A stretch of 64,000 bases of DNA from Streptomyces sp. NBC_01471. GTDB lineage: Bacteria > Actinomycetota > Actinomycetes > Streptomycetales > Streptomycetaceae. The translations under genes and the position numbers were made by a program. How positions within the stretch are numbered: position 1 is the stretch's first letter; each line of letters begins with the position of its first letter. The notes under the pieces were generated by a model. It did no database searches. It was not told the DNA's origin and worked only from the letters and a program-made list of their open reading frames with translations. The DNA lies in the NCBI RefSeq assembly GCF_041438865.1, contig NZ_CP109450.1:1901001-1965000 (forward strand), written 5' to 3'. This document shows positions 28,165-39,403 of this stretch, piece by piece.

Positions 28165-29733
28165 ATGGACACACCTCGCTTCGGTATCCCCGAGAAGCTC
28201 GCCGGCCGGATGAACATGGCCGAACAGCACGAGTACCTCCGCACCCGGCTCAGCCGGCGCGGAGTGCTCCGCACGACCGCCGCGGGCGCCGCGGTGACCG
28301 TCGCCGGCAGCACGCTGGGCACGCCGTCCGCGTACGCCGCACCCGCGCACCGCCCCACCCACTCCACTCCGGCCGTCGACGGCTCGCTGGTCGCCCCGTT
28401 CGGCAGGCACCTCGCCTACGGCGCGGACCCCAGGACGCAGATGCGGGTCTCCTGGCAGGTCCCGTTCGCGGTGAAGCGGCCGTACATCCGGATCGGCACC
28501 TCGCCCGGGGACCTGAGCCGGAAGATCAGCGCCGAGGTGCGGCACCTGACGACGCCCAGCCTGAACGGCGGCAAGATCGCCGCCGCCGAGCAGTTCTACG
28601 TGCACGCCGGACTCGACCGGCTGCGGGCGGGGACGACGTACTACTACGGCGTCGGGCACGACGGGTTCGACCCGGCCGACCACCGCAACATGGGCACTCT
28701 CGGCACCTTCCGCACCGCGCCGTCCCGCGCCGAGTCCTTCACGTTCACGGCCTTCGGCGACCAGGGCGTCAGCTACCACGCACTCGGCAACGACCAGCTG
28801 ATCCTGGGCCAGAACCCTGCGTTCCACCTGCACGCGGGAGACATCTGCTACGCGGACCCGTCGGGCTCGGGCCAGGAGACGGACGCCTACGACGCCCGCA
28901 CCTGGGACCAGTTCCTGGCCCAGACGGAGACCGTCGCGAAGACGGTGCCGTGGATGGTGACCACCGGCAACCACGACATGGAGGCCTGGTACTCCCCCGA
29001 CGGCTACGGCGGCCAGAACGCCCGCTGGTCGCTGCCGGACAACGGCCCCGACCCGGTCAACCAGCCCGGTGTGTACTCGTTCGTGCACGGCAATGTGGGG
29101 GTCGTGGCACTCGACGCCAACGACGTCTCGTACGAGATCCCCGCCAACTACGGGATCAGTGGCGGCAAGCAGACCCGCTGGCTCGACCGACGCCTGGGCG
29201 AGCTGCGCGCGAACCGCGACGTCGACTTCGTCGTGATCTTCTTCCACCACTGCGCCTTCTCGACCACGAACTCGCACGCGTCGGAGGGCGGCGTGCGCGA
29301 GGAGTGGGTGCCGCTCTTCGAGAAGCACCAGGTGGACCTGGTCATCAACGGCCACAACCACGTGTACGAGCGCACCGACGCGATCCTGCGGAACAAGGTC
29401 GCGCGCAAGGTCCCGATCGGCGAGCGGACGGACCCGACGCGGGACGGCATCGTGTACGTGACCGCGGGCGGTGCGGGCAAGTCGCTGTACGACTTCCCGG
29501 CGCCCGACAGCTACGAGGGGCACCTCAACGATCAGGAGAGCGTGCCCACCTACCACTGGGTCAAGGGCGGCGCGAAGGCGACCGAGACCGTGGAGTGGTC
29601 GCGGGTGCGCTACACCGGCTACTCGTTCCTCGCGGTGGAGGTGACGACCGGCCGGCAGGCGGCGCTGAAGGTCAGCGCGCTCGCCGAATCGGGCGAGCGC
29701 ATCGACCACTTCGAGATCCGCCGCGGCCGCTGA
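28165..29733 (+). CDS. Tat-exported purple acid phosphatase-like metallophosphoesterase
   Basis: This 522-residue protein has a twin-arginine signal (SRRGVLR near residue 30, then a hydrophobic stretch ending SAYAA). Next comes a fibronectin-like N-terminal domain, then a calcineurin-type metallophosphoesterase domain with GDQG, GDICYAD, TTGNHDM, FFHHCAF and NGHNHVYER. These give the two-metal site of purple acid phosphatases. It would act outside the cell on phosphate esters, probably for phosphate scavenging. No PHO box was recognised with confidence. It ends at a very strong hairpin. Confidence 0.92.
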   Translation: MDTPRFGIPEKLAGRMNMAEQHEYLRTRLSRRGVLRTTAAGAAVTVAGSTLGTPSAYAAPAHRPTHSTPAVDGSLVAPFGRHLAYGADPRTQMRVSWQVPFAVKRPYIRIGTSPGDLSRKISAEVRHLTTPSLNGGKIAAAEQFYVHAGLDRLRAGTTYYYGVGHDGFDPADHRNMGTLGTFRTAPSRAESFTFTAFGDQGVSYHALGNDQLILGQNPAFHLHAGDICYADPSGSGQETDAYDARTWDQFLAQTETVAKTVPWMVTTGNHDMEAWYSPDGYGGQNARWSLPDNGPDPVNQPGVYSFVHGNVGVVALDANDVSYEIPANYGISGGKQTRWLDRRLGELRANRDVDFVVIFFHHCAFSTTNSHASEGGVREEWVPLFEKHQVDLVINGHNHVYERTDAILRNKVARKVPIGERTDPTRDGIVYVTAGGAGKSLYDFPAPDSYEGHLNDQESVPTYHWVKGGAKATETVEWSRVRYTGYSFLAVEVTTGRQAALKVSALAESGERIDHFEIRRGR

Positions 29734-29765
29734 CCACTGGCCACCGGCCCCGCTGGGGCTCTTCA

Positions 29766-29814
29766 CGACCGCCCTGCGCCGTACCGCCTTGTGCCGTACG
29801 GCGCAGGGCGGTCG
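29766..29814. terminator. 19-bp terminator hairpin
   Basis: A perfect 19-bp stem starting CGACCGCCCTGCGCCGTAC with an 11-nt loop lies between the phosphoesterase and the convergent 45-residue ORF. It is the longest hairpin in the window. Confidence 0.9.
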
Positions 29815-29871
29815 CGCGTGTGGACCGCCGTACGAGTGGACGCGGGACGCGTGCGTGGTGACGAGTGGGGG

Positions 29872-30009
29872 TCAGTGCCCGGTGGAGCCGCCGTTGTCAC
29901 GGCGGTCGAGCGCGCGCTGGAGGGCGGCTGCCGCGTTCTTGCGGTCGGACTCGCCCGAACGTGCTGCGCGGGCGGTGTGACGGACGCGGCGGACTGTCAT
30001 CTCGGCCAT
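29872..30009 (-). CDS. Small basic hypothetical protein (45 residues)
   Basis: An ATG preceded by CAAGGAG at nine bases opens a 45-residue frame beginning MAEMTVRRVRHTARAARSGE. It is Arg/Ala-rich, hydrophilic and probably helical, with no membrane segment. The ribosome site, codon pattern and its place after a strong hairpin argue that it is real. I recall similar short ORFs annotated in Streptomyces but know no function. It is divergent from the PadR gene, whose candidate operator lies about 220 bases away. Confidence 0.7.
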   Translation of the reverse strand: MAEMTVRRVRHTARAARSGESDRKNAAAALQRALDRRDNGGSTGH

Positions 30010-30227
30010 GGGGATCGACTCCTTGAAGCAAGGGGGATATCGATGCGCCGGAGGGGGCGGGGAGCGGGCGCCGCAGGGGTTACCTGCTTCGGGGCACTGC
30101 TCACGACCGCCAGTCGCTGGGTCGAGCGAGACGTTCGGCTTCTTTAAAGCTAGGGGAGCCGGGCCGGTCTGTCTCCATCATTACTCGGACTTCCTACTAT
30201 CTGAGACGGGATCACGGAACGGCACTC

Positions 30228-30256
30228 CTACCTAGGTTGCATCCCTATCTAGGTAG
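30228..30256. promoter_or_regulatory. PadR operator candidate
   Basis: CTACCTAG-13-CTAGGTAG is a perfect 8-bp inverted repeat ending 15 bases before the PadR start codon. PadR repressors usually bind such dyads in their own promoters. Confidence 0.65.
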
Positions 30257-30271
30257 TGGTCCACTGTCGGC

Positions 30272-30619
30272 ATGGCCGCAGACCGCAGATCCAGCTGGCT
30301 CAAGGGCGTTCTGGACCTCCTCGTCCTCTCCTGCCTCACCGCCGGCGAGAGCTACGGATACGAGATCGCCAAGGCGCTCGCCACCGCCGGGCTCGGCGAG
30401 ATCAAGGGCGGGACGCTCTATCCCGTGCTGAACAGGCTCGAAGAGGCCGGGCTGGCCACCGGGGAGTTCCGCGCCACGGAGCGGGGGCCGGGGCGGCGCT
30501 ACTACCGCCTGACCGAAGCGGGCCGGCGGGCGCTCGCCGAACAGAGCGCTTCCTGGCTGGAGTTCCACAGGGCCGTGCGGACCACGCTGTATCCAGGGGG
30601 AACAGGGGACATGTCATGA
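30272..30619 (+). CDS. PadR-family transcriptional regulator
   Basis: The 115-residue protein is a compact PadR winged helix of the PadR-s2 size. Features are VLDLLVLSCLTAGESYGYEIAKAL, GTLYPVLNRLEEAGL, then the wing GPGRRYYRLTEAGRRAL and a C-terminal dimer helix. Such genes usually sit directly before a membrane protein gene that they control. Here the next start codon overlaps the PadR stop (ATGA), but the following frame ends after 13 codons, so the partner has been lost. The palindrome just upstream suggests autoregulation is kept. Confidence 0.92.
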   Translation: MAADRRSSWLKGVLDLLVLSCLTAGESYGYEIAKALATAGLGEIKGGTLYPVLNRLEEAGLATGEFRATERGPGRRYYRLTEAGRRALAEQSASWLEFHRAVRTTLYPGGTGDMS

Positions 30620-30657
30620 CGCGACACTTCGACGAACTCACGTCGTCAGGGGTGTGA
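30616..30657 (+). pseudogene. 13-codon stub of the PadR operon partner
   Basis: The frame MTRHFDELTSSGV starts inside the PadR stop codon as ATGA, exactly where PadR partner genes usually start. MTRHFDEL resembles, from memory, the first residues of such HAAS-type membrane proteins in Streptomyces. The frame then meets a stop, and only 27 bases later comes the terminator of the convergent gene. This looks like the remnant of a deletion that removed nearly the whole partner. Confidence 0.55.
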
Positions 30658-30684
30658 CGGACTGAGGGGCCGCAGCCCGAACGC

Positions 30685-30727
30685 CCCGGCCCGCCCCGAC
30701 TTCGCACAGCTGTCGGGGCGGGCCGGG
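30685..30727 (-). terminator. 16-bp terminator hairpin of the surface-protein gene
   Basis: CCCGGCCCGCCCCGAC and its exact complement flank an 11-nt loop just after the stop at 30748. It also faces the PadR transcript. Confidence 0.85.
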
Positions 30728-30747
30728 ACGACCGGGGCATCGGAGCG

Positions 30748-32025
30748 TCAGTGAGCCCTGGCACCGTTCCTGCGGCGCAGGGCGGCGAACACCAGGGCGC
30801 CGCCGGCCGCCACCGCGGCAGCACCCGCACCCGTGATCAGCGAGGTGTTGCCGGATCCGGTCGACGCCATGGTGCCGGTCGCGTCGCCGCCCGTCATGGA
30901 GCCGCCCGTCGTGGAGCCGCCCGTGGCGGACGCGGAGCCGGTGGTCCCGGTGCCGCCGGTCGACTGGGTGTGGGTGCCACCCGGCGTACCGGTGGAGCCG
31001 GTGCCCGAACCGCCGGTCGTGCCCGCGGTCGAACCACCCGCCGTCGAACCACCCGTCGAGGCGCCCCCGCTGGCGCCGCCCGACGAGCCGGAGCCCGACC
31101 CCGTGCCCGAACCGGAGCCCGTGACGTCGATGACGAGCTTCGCCTTGTCGTTGGCGGGGTTCTTGTCGAAGACCGGGTGGATGTCGTACACCGAGGTGGC
31201 CTTGACCTCGCTCGACGTGTCCTTCGCACCCTTCTCGATCTTCAGCACGAACGTGTACGCGTGGAGCGAGCCCACCTCGAAGGTGTGGTCGGGCGGCGTG
31301 CAGACGTACTTCCGCTTGCCGGGCGCGGACGGTCCGCTCGGGCCGTCGATCGCGAAGGGCTGGCAGTCCTTCGGGACCTGCACGGCCGTCGTGCCCTTGG
31401 GGATGTCGACCATCACCGCGGGCTGGTCGTCGCTCGTGTTGTTGTCGATCCAGCCGGGGCCGTCGTTGCGCAGGCCGGCGGTGACCGTGACCTTGTCCCC
31501 CGGCTTGCCCTTCGCGGTGTCGCCGACCGCGGCCAGGTCGGCGGTGCTGTCGGCGGTGACGGCCAGCGAGCGGTAGCTGAGTGCGGTCGACCCGGACTCC
31601 GGGTCGCCGCCCGTGGTGCCCGTGCCGTACTCCACGTTCTCCATCAGCGCCTTCGACAGCACCTTGAAGTCGATGGGCGTGGTGAAGTGCTGGCCGGGTG
31701 CGAGGACCTTGTCGAAGTGGCAGAGCGCCACGGCGACCTGGTCGCTGTCGGTGGAGTACGTACAGCCCGCGGCGTGGCCGGGGAAGGCCAGGCCACGCGT
31801 GATCCGCAGCCGCACCGTGACGCCGTCGGCGGGTGCGTCGCCCTGGTTGGTGAAGGTCAGCGAGTCGGTCCGGACCTCGCCCGGCGTCCACGGATCACTG
31901 GACAGTTCGGACACCACGAGAGCCGGCGCGGCCGCGTCATCGGCGTGCGCCTGGACGGCCGGTGCGAGGGCTACGGCAAGCAGGGCGGCCGCGACGGCGG
32001 ACACGGAGCTGATGCGGTGACGCAA
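30748..32025 (-). CDS. Secreted cell-surface protein with sortase-like C-terminal signal
   Basis: The 425-residue protein has a signal peptide (LLAVALAPAVQAHA), then two DUF11-like beta domains (residues about 30-310, each with paired cysteines). A Ser/Thr/Gly-rich stalk of about 90 residues follows. The end reads MASTG, a hydrophobic helix, then RRRNGARAH. That tail fits a sortase class E signal (LAxTG) with Met in place of Leu, so it is probably anchored to the wall or membrane. A TTG start at 32025 is chosen because AGGAG lies seven bases before it; an ATG at 32049 is also open. No sortase gene is nearby. Confidence 0.82.
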   Translation of the reverse strand: MRHRISSVSAVAAALLAVALAPAVQAHADDAAAPALVVSELSSDPWTPGEVRTDSLTFTNQGDAPADGVTVRLRITRGLAFPGHAAGCTYSTDSDQVAVALCHFDKVLAPGQHFTTPIDFKVLSKALMENVEYGTGTTGGDPESGSTALSYRSLAVTADSTADLAAVGDTAKGKPGDKVTVTAGLRNDGPGWIDNNTSDDQPAVMVDIPKGTTAVQVPKDCQPFAIDGPSGPSAPGKRKYVCTPPDHTFEVGSLHAYTFVLKIEKGAKDTSSEVKATSVYDIHPVFDKNPANDKAKLVIDVTGSGSGTGSGSGSSGGASGGASTGGSTAGGSTAGTTGGSGTGSTGTPGGTHTQSTGGTGTTGSASATGGSTTGGSMTGGDATGTMASTGSGNTSLITGAGAAAVAAGGALVFAALRRRNGARAH

Positions 32026-32185
32026 AGTGACTCTCCTGTATGGGTTCATGAACGCGTATCAGCACTTTGACCCTCGAATGGCGCAGGAAGTTGCACGCGA
32101 CCACCGGACCATCACCATTACGGCACATCTCCGCCACCCGCGTACCGCTCTCACGCTCCCCTCCCCCGGCCCTCGGCGTCCGCCC

Positions 32186-34768
32186 TCAGACCGGGACGAT
32201 CTCGATGCCGTCGGGCACCCCGTCGAGAGTCCGCACCACCCCGCTGCTCACCTGGAGCGTGGTGAGGTGCGGGAAGGCGCCCAGCCAGTCCAGGTCCACC
32301 CCCAGGTCGTACGCGAGCCACAGCCTGGTCAGCCGCTCGGCGACGATTCCGTCGAGCAGCTGGTCCGGTGTGAACAGGCCGGAGATCAGCACCCGCGGCC
32401 GGCCGCCGAGCCGGCGCAGCGCGTGCAGCTCCGACATGTCCGACACGGGGAAGTCGAGGCCGTCCTCGTCGAGATGGGCGATGATCTCGTCCGCGTAGGT
32501 GTCGGTGTCGTAGCGCCGCCAGGCACCGGCGAGCTGCGAGCGCACGGCCCAGGACGAGCGGTCCCGCATCCGGACCAGGTACCCGATCGCCCGGTCGTCG
32601 GCCACCGATGTGGCGGTGACCGCGAGGCGGTGCGCCTCGTCGTCGGAGACCGTCGCCGGGTCCGGCAGCATCTCCAGGACGATCGGCCCGATCCAGCCGA
32701 GCGCGCGGGCCCCTTCCAGCGTGGTCGGCCTGGCCAGGTCCCGGGTGTAGCGGTGGACCCTGGCCCGTACGGCGGGGTCGAGTTCCGTGGCGTGTTCGAG
32801 GCTGGCCGCGGCGAGCAGTTTGCGGTGCCGGGACTCCACCGGCCGCGCGCCCTTGCGGGCGGCTACCAGCCCGTCCAGCAGGTACGCGCACTCGTCGGGC
32901 CTGGCCAGGGCCACCGCCATCCGGACGACCTCCTCCCAGTCGTCCTGGTGGGCGTGGTTGATCAGGAAGTCGAAGTCGTGGCGTTCCACGGCGGCGCGGG
33001 CGCTCAGGTAGTCCTGGAAGGTCCGGTGCACGAAGTCCACCGAGCCGGGCGTGGGTTCGCGCAGCAGACCGGTCCGGTTGAGCAGATGGCGGTAGATCTC
33101 CTCCGGCCCGCCCTGTTCAGCGGCGTGCGGGATGGACGGCAGGTGCTGGGCGAGGGTGTCCACCGCGACGGAACGGTCCATCTCCGAGCGGCCGTTGACG
33201 AGCATCCAGTGGGCCAGCTTCTGGAGCAGCTGGACCTTGGGTTCCTGGGTGAGGTCGATGCCGTCGGTGGGGTGCATGTCGCGTTCGCGGTCGCGCCGTT
33301 CGAGCAGCATCGACAGGGCCGCGTCGTACAGCGCCTTGCGGCCGCGCGGCAGATAGCCGCGGCGGTCCCGGTGCAGGGCGCAGATCAGCCCGCACATGAG
33401 CGGGTTGGTGGCGAGCCGGCCCAGGTCGCGGTTGAGGCGGACCGCTCCCAGGAGCGTCTGCTCATAGTGTTCGAGCCGGTCGAGATCGGTGGCCCCCTCC
33501 CGCGCCGCCCGGTGCCAGCGCTGGATGAACGCGGCGACGCCCTCGCGGCTGAGCGGCGAGAGCATCAGCTCGGTGAAGCCCTCGGATGCCAGCCAGTTCT
33601 CCCGTACGGCGGAGGGCCGCGAGGTCAGCAGCCAGACGTTGCCCGGGTAGAGGGCGAGCAGCCCGCGCAGTGCGTGACGGAGCTGCTCGCGGTCCGCATC
33701 GGAGGACTCGTCTATGCCGTCGACCAGGAGCAGCGCCCGTCCGTCGGACATGACGCGGTCGGCCCAGCCGGCCGGCTGGGAGCCCGCACGGGGGTAGCGG
33801 GCCGCGGAGAGGAAGTCGTCGGGGACCGGCAGTCCGCCCTCACCGAAACGCCGTACGGGCAGGACGAAGGGCACCCGGCCGCGCAGCCCGGCCAGCTTCG
33901 CGGGCAGGGCGTCGCGCGCGATGGCCACTGCCAGCCACTGCACGAGCGTCGTCTTGCCGGAGCCGGCCACCCCGCGCAGCAGCACCCGGTCCCGTCCGGA
34001 CAGGGCCTGCTCGGCGGGGAGCGCGGGCTGCGGCGGGGCGGCCCCGGTGACGCCGAACTCCGCCTCCAGGCTGAGGTAGGCGGTGTCCAGCGGCCAGCTG
34101 TCCGGCGAGTGGGCCAGCTCGATGCCGAAGATGGTGAGGTGGTTGTGGCCTGCGACGATGTCCCGCGCGTAGCGCTCCTCGAACGCGGCGTCCTCGGCGG
34201 ACCGGTCGGGAAAGCGCCGGGCGAGCGCAGCCATCTGCTCACTCAGCAGGGCCAGTTGACGGGTCTGCTCCACGAGGGTCGACGCGACGAATGTCGAGCG
34301 CTGGGTGAAGAAGTGCAGAATGTGCAGGCAGGCGGTCTCCACCAGCGCCGCGTGGAACCGCGCACCGTCGGCCGACAGCTGGCGGTCCGCTCCCGGTTCG
34401 GCGGCGGCGAGCAGCCCGGCGAACTCCCTGGTGCCCAGCCGCACCGCCTGGAGGTCGTCGATGTCGATCGCGCCCAGCGCACCCAGGGTCCGGGAGACCG
34501 CGTCGGCGACGGCCCGCTCCTCGTCCGTGCCGATGGGCCGCTCGCCCGGCGGGGCGGACCGCAGCGCCCGTCCGACCAGGGTCTCCGCGAGTCCGGCGAG
34601 GTCCCGTTCGCCGAGCGTCCGCTTCTCGCCCCGGAACGAGACGAGGGCGGATATCCGTACGGGGCGGTCGACCACCCCCGCGCCGGGCCCCTCCTGGACG
34701 AACAGCTTCTTCACCAGTGGTACGACGACACTTGAGGCAAGTCGAGTGGCGAGTGTTGCGGGATCCAC
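32186..34768 (-). CDS. NACHT-domain NTPase (bacterial NLR-like)
   Basis: This 860-residue STAND protein has a helical N-terminal domain (1 to about 200). A NACHT ATPase follows: Walker [10 protein letters not shown] at 266-274, Walker [10 protein letters not shown] at 346-354, LTSRP at 381-385. Then come winged-helix and helical parts ([14 protein letters not shown]) and a C-terminal region with leucine-spaced segments. No toxin, nuclease, protease or TIR motif was seen at either end. Related bacterial NACHT proteins sense phage and trigger cell death. Here it stands alone between unrelated genes, so a defence role is possible but unproven. Codon use looks like its neighbours. Confidence 0.88.
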   Translation of the reverse strand: MDPATLATRLASSVVVPLVKKLFVQEGPGAGVVDRPVRISALVSFRGEKRTLGERDLAGLAETLVGRALRSAPPGERPIGTDEERAVADAVSRTLGALGAIDIDDLQAVRLGTREFAGLLAAAEPGADRQLSADGARFHAALVETACLHILHFFTQRSTFVASTLVEQTRQLALLSEQMAALARRFPDRSAEDAAFEERYARDIVAGHNHLTIFGIELAHSPDSWPLDTAYLSLEAEFGVTGAAPPQPALPAEQALSGRDRVLLRGVAGSGKTTLVQWLAVAIARDALPAKLAGLRGRVPFVLPVRRFGEGGLPVPDDFLSAARYPRAGSQPAGWADRVMSDGRALLLVDGIDESSDADREQLRHALRGLLALYPGNVWLLTSRPSAVRENWLASEGFTELMLSPLSREGVAAFIQRWHRAAREGATDLDRLEHYEQTLLGAVRLNRDLGRLATNPLMCGLICALHRDRRGYLPRGRKALYDAALSMLLERRDRERDMHPTDGIDLTQEPKVQLLQKLAHWMLVNGRSEMDRSVAVDTLAQHLPSIPHAAEQGGPEEIYRHLLNRTGLLREPTPGSVDFVHRTFQDYLSARAAVERHDFDFLINHAHQDDWEEVVRMAVALARPDECAYLLDGLVAARKGARPVESRHRKLLAAASLEHATELDPAVRARVHRYTRDLARPTTLEGARALGWIGPIVLEMLPDPATVSDDEAHRLAVTATSVADDRAIGYLVRMRDRSSWAVRSQLAGAWRRYDTDTYADEIIAHLDEDGLDFPVSDMSELHALRRLGGRPRVLISGLFTPDQLLDGIVAERLTRLWLAYDLGVDLDWLGAFPHLTTLQVSSGVVRTLDGVPDGIEIVPV

Positions 34769-35111
34769 GGCGTTCTCCCCCTGGCTGCTGTCCGCCGGCC
34801 GAGGGGCCGGCGGGCGGGCCGGGCGCCCGGATGCGGCGGGCGCGTGCCCGGTGCGAAGGACGCCACGCGCGCCCCGAACGGTTCACCGTACGCCCCCTGT
34901 TGAGGGCTGCCGGGCTTCCGGACCGGGGCGGCCGGGGCCGCTCGTGTCTCCCCGCTGCCCGTACCACGCGCCCCGACGGACCCGTCCGTACCGCCGGGGA
35001 GCACGGGCGACAGCAGCCCGCCGTGCACCGGATACGACCGGCGCCACGGCATGGAACCGCCCCCTCGCGGCGGGGGACCGGGAGGGGGCGGTGTCTCGGG
35101 TGGGCCGGGGA
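34769..35111. other. Gene-free region between the NACHT gene and pruA, with hairpin
   Basis: These 343 bases hold the NACHT promoter region and, at 35056-35092, a hairpin with an 11-bp stem (ACCGCCCCCTC / GAGGGGGCGGT) that is the likely pruA terminator. Open frames across the stretch are proline- or arginine-rich and lack ribosome sites, so no gene is called. Confidence 0.6.
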
Positions 35112-36752
<1,641 letters not shown>

Positions 36753-36799
36753 GAGTGCCTTGTCTCCTTGTGTCGATGGGGGATGGTCAGCCGGGCAGG

Positions 36800-37726
36800 T
36801 CAGCCCTTGGTGAGCACGGAACGGCCGAAGAACAGCAGGTTGGCCGGCTTCTCCGCGAGGCGCCGCATGAAATAGCCGTACCAGTCGGTGCCGTACGCCG
36901 TGTAGACGCGCATCCGGTGGCCCTCGGCCGCGAGCCGGATGTGCTCGTCGCTGCGGATGCCGTACAGCATCTGGAACTCGTACTCGTCCAGTTTGCGCCC
37001 GGCCCTGCGGGCCAGGTCCTGGCCGATGGCGATCAGTCGCGGGTCGTGGGACCCGATCATCGGGTAGCCGTCGCCGTCCATGAGGATCTTCAGGATACGG
37101 ACGTATGCCTTGTCGATCTCGGCCTTGACCTGGTACGCGACGGAGGCGGGCTCCTTGTAGGCGCCCTTCACGATACGGACCCGGCTGCCGGCCGCGGCGA
37201 GACGGCGGGCGTCGTCCTCGGTGCGGAAGAGGTAGGCCTGGATGACACAACCGGTCTGCGGGAAGTCCTTCCGCAGCTCCTCGTGGATGGCGAACATCGA
37301 GTCGAGCGTGGTGTGGTCCTCGGCATCCAGCGTAACCGTGGTGCCGATGGCGGCGGCGGCCTCGACGACCCGGCGGACGTTGGCGAGCGCCAGCTCGTGG
37401 CCGCCCTCCAGGCCCTGGCCGAACATCGACAGCTTGACCGACATCTCGGCCTTCTCGCCCAGACCGAGGTCCTTGAGGCGGTCGACCAGCTGCAGGTAGG
37501 CGTCGCGGGCGGCGGTGGCCTGCGCGGGGGTGGTGATGTCCTCACCCACGACGTCGAGGGTGACCTCCAGGCCCTTGTCGGCGGCGTCCTCGATGATCGG
37601 GACGACCTGCTCGACCGTCTCACCGGCGATGAACCGGGCGACGACCTGCTTGGTGCCCGGGGCGGCCGAAATGAATCGGCGCATCTTGTCACTTCGAGCC
37701 GCAGCGAGGATCACGGGAGCCAGCAC
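36800..37726 (-). CDS. Proline dehydrogenase
   Basis: The 308-residue FAD enzyme oxidises proline to pyrroline-5-carboxylate. It is the monofunctional actinobacterial type, with the barrel motifs TLDVVGED, SVKLSMFGQGLEGG, TLDAEDHTTLDS, QAYLFRTEDDARRL, RIVKGAYKEP and FQMLYGIRSDEHIRLA. The GTG at 37726 is chosen because GGAGG stands six bases before it. It is first in the putA-pruA pair and divergent from a PucR-type regulator, with a perfect palindrome in the shared promoter region. Regulation by proline through that protein is likely. Confidence 0.95.
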   Translation of the reverse strand: MLAPVILAAARSDKMRRFISAAPGTKQVVARFIAGETVEQVVPIIEDAADKGLEVTLDVVGEDITTPAQATAARDAYLQLVDRLKDLGLGEKAEMSVKLSMFGQGLEGGHELALANVRRVVEAAAAIGTTVTLDAEDHTTLDSMFAIHEELRKDFPQTGCVIQAYLFRTEDDARRLAAAGSRVRIVKGAYKEPASVAYQVKAEIDKAYVRILKILMDGDGYPMIGSHDPRLIAIGQDLARRAGRKLDEYEFQMLYGIRSDEHIRLAAEGHRMRVYTAYGTDWYGYFMRRLAEKPANLLFFGRSVLTKG

Positions 37727-37870
37727 GGGGCACCTCCAACCGAAAAGTACGAACGAGGACCGTAGCGGCACGACCGAGTCGGACCGGTACAGCACGGGAA
37801 CCACTTCGAAATTTAAGGACCGCTGCGGTGTTCTGCCATCGACAGCTGTCACGCATCCGTGCCCTGGATC

Positions 37871-37886
37871 TCAGACATATGTCTGA
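37871..37886. promoter_or_regulatory. Perfect 16-bp palindrome, candidate PucR operator
   Basis: TCAGACATATGTCTGA is fully symmetrical. It lies 21 bases before the GTG of the PucR gene and about 145 bases from proline dehydrogenase, in the only intergenic region serving both. Confidence 0.65.
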
Positions 37887-37906
37887 AGGGGTGGGAGAAT
37901 GCCAGG

Positions 37907-39154
37907 GTGAAGGGCGACTACCAGGAACTGGCCGACGAGATCTCGGCGCTGCTCGGCGCCCCCGCGACCCTGGAGAACCGGGATTTCGGGCTGATCGCCT
38001 TCGGGGCGCACAACAGCGAGGACGACAGCGAGATGGACCCGGTCCGGACCCGCTCGATCCTCACCCGGCGGTCCACCCCGGCCGTCCGCTCCTGGTTCGA
38101 GGACTTCGGCATCACCCGCGCCACCGGCCCGGTGCGCATTCCCGCCGCCCCGGAGGCCGGGGTCTTCCGTGGCCGGATCTGTCTGCCGGTACGCCACCGG
38201 GGCACCGTGTACGGATACGTCTGGCTCCTGGACACCGATCCCGGCCCCTCGGACCGCAGGCTGGCCGCGGCCATGGAGGTGACCGCGCGCATCGGCGACC
38301 TGCTGTTCGAGGAGGCCCAGGCCGGTGCCGGGCTCTCGCGTGAATTCCGGGCGGTGCTCACCGCCGAACGTGGCTGGCCGCGCGACATGGCGGTGGCCGC
38401 GCTGCGTACGGCGATGGGTCCCAGCGCGGACGGGCTGCACGCCATGGTGTGTGTGGCGCCGTGGCCGGACGAGGACCGGCCGGTCCGCCCCGTCCCGGCC
38501 GCCGCGGCGCTGTGCACCCTGCCGGTCACCGGCGAGGACGCCGGCCCGGGCGGTCCGGGATCCGGCGCGGTCGGTCCGGGATCAGGGTCCGCCCCCGGTG
38601 CGGGCGACGGCTCGGCCGACAGCGGCGGCCCGGCCGCCGGGAGCGCTCCGTACGCCCTGGCCGCGCTGATCAGGGTCCGCAGCACGAGCACCCTGGACCC
38701 GGCGCTGAGTGCCGCGTCGCGCCTCGCGGAGCTGGCCGGGCCCGGAGTCACCGCGGGCGTGGCACCGGCCAGGCACGGTCTGACCGAGCTGTCGGTGTCC
38801 TGGCGGGAGTGCGCGGCGGCCGCCCGTGCCGCGGCGGCCGAGCCACGGTTCGGCCCGGTCGCCGAGTGGACCTCGATCGGCCCGTACCGCCTGCTGACCG
38901 CGCTCCCCCGGGGTCTCGCACGCGACCGGGCGGTACGGGACCTCACGGCGCCGGCCCATGCCGAACTGGCCCACACCGCCGAGGTGTTCCTCGATTGCGC
39001 GGGCCAGGCCGGCCGTACCGCGTCGGCGCTCGGCATCCACCGCCAGACCCTGTACTACCGCCTCTCCCGCATCGAGCAGCTGACCGGCCTCGATCTGGAC
39101 GAGGGCGAGGACAGGCTCCTGCTGCACATGGCGCTGAAGGGTGCGCGGCTCTAG
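37907..39154 (+). CDS. PucR/CdaR-type regulator of proline catabolism
   Basis: The 415-residue protein ends with the PucR C-terminal helix-turn-helix ([37 protein letters not shown]). Its N-terminal half is a GAF-like sensor region (residues about 60-150). A Gly/Ser/Pro linker sits around residues 215-245. GTG at 37907 follows GGGAG. It is divergent from the proline dehydrogenase/pruA operon, the usual place for its regulator in Streptomyces. Members of the family are mostly activators responding to the pathway substrate, here presumably proline. Confidence 0.92.
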   Translation: MKGDYQELADEISALLGAPATLENRDFGLIAFGAHNSEDDSEMDPVRTRSILTRRSTPAVRSWFEDFGITRATGPVRIPAAPEAGVFRGRICLPVRHRGTVYGYVWLLDTDPGPSDRRLAAAMEVTARIGDLLFEEAQAGAGLSREFRAVLTAERGWPRDMAVAALRTAMGPSADGLHAMVCVAPWPDEDRPVRPVPAAAALCTLPVTGEDAGPGGPGSGAVGPGSGSAPGAGDGSADSGGPAAGSAPYALAALIRVRSTSTLDPALSAASRLAELAGPGVTAGVAPARHGLTELSVSWRECAAAARAAAAEPRFGPVAEWTSIGPYRLLTALPRGLARDRAVRDLTAPAHAELAHTAEVFLDCAGQAGRTASALGIHRQTLYYRLSRIEQLTGLDLDEGEDRLLLHMALKGARL

Positions 39155-39403
39155 GCCCTGCCCGGGCGATCGATTCCAAGGGGCCGGTGGTCACAGGCGG
39201 TTGGTGAGCGCGGGGCGGGCTGCTCCGTGTGGTCGTTGCGGCAGATCGCGGCGGTCAGCGGGAGGACGCGCCGGCCGCCCGGATGGAGGTGAAGCGGCTC
39301 GCCCGGGCGGCTTCGGGTCGGTGGGCCCGGCCTCACAGGGCCGAAGCCCGCCGTGAACCCGCGAGCTCGTGAGCGCGCCCCGGGCGACGCTCGCCTCTCC
39401 CAC

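Noticed and set aside
32027-34735. 902-codon plus-strand open frame opposite the NACHT gene
   Set aside because: Its composition is Arg/Gly/Val-biased with no recognisable domain, and the opposite strand carries intact Walker motifs.
34769-35055. Possible small gene upstream of the NACHT gene (frame beginning MPWRRSYPVHGG)
   Set aside because: Pro/Gly/Arg-rich, no ribosome site and no known family, so treated as non-coding.
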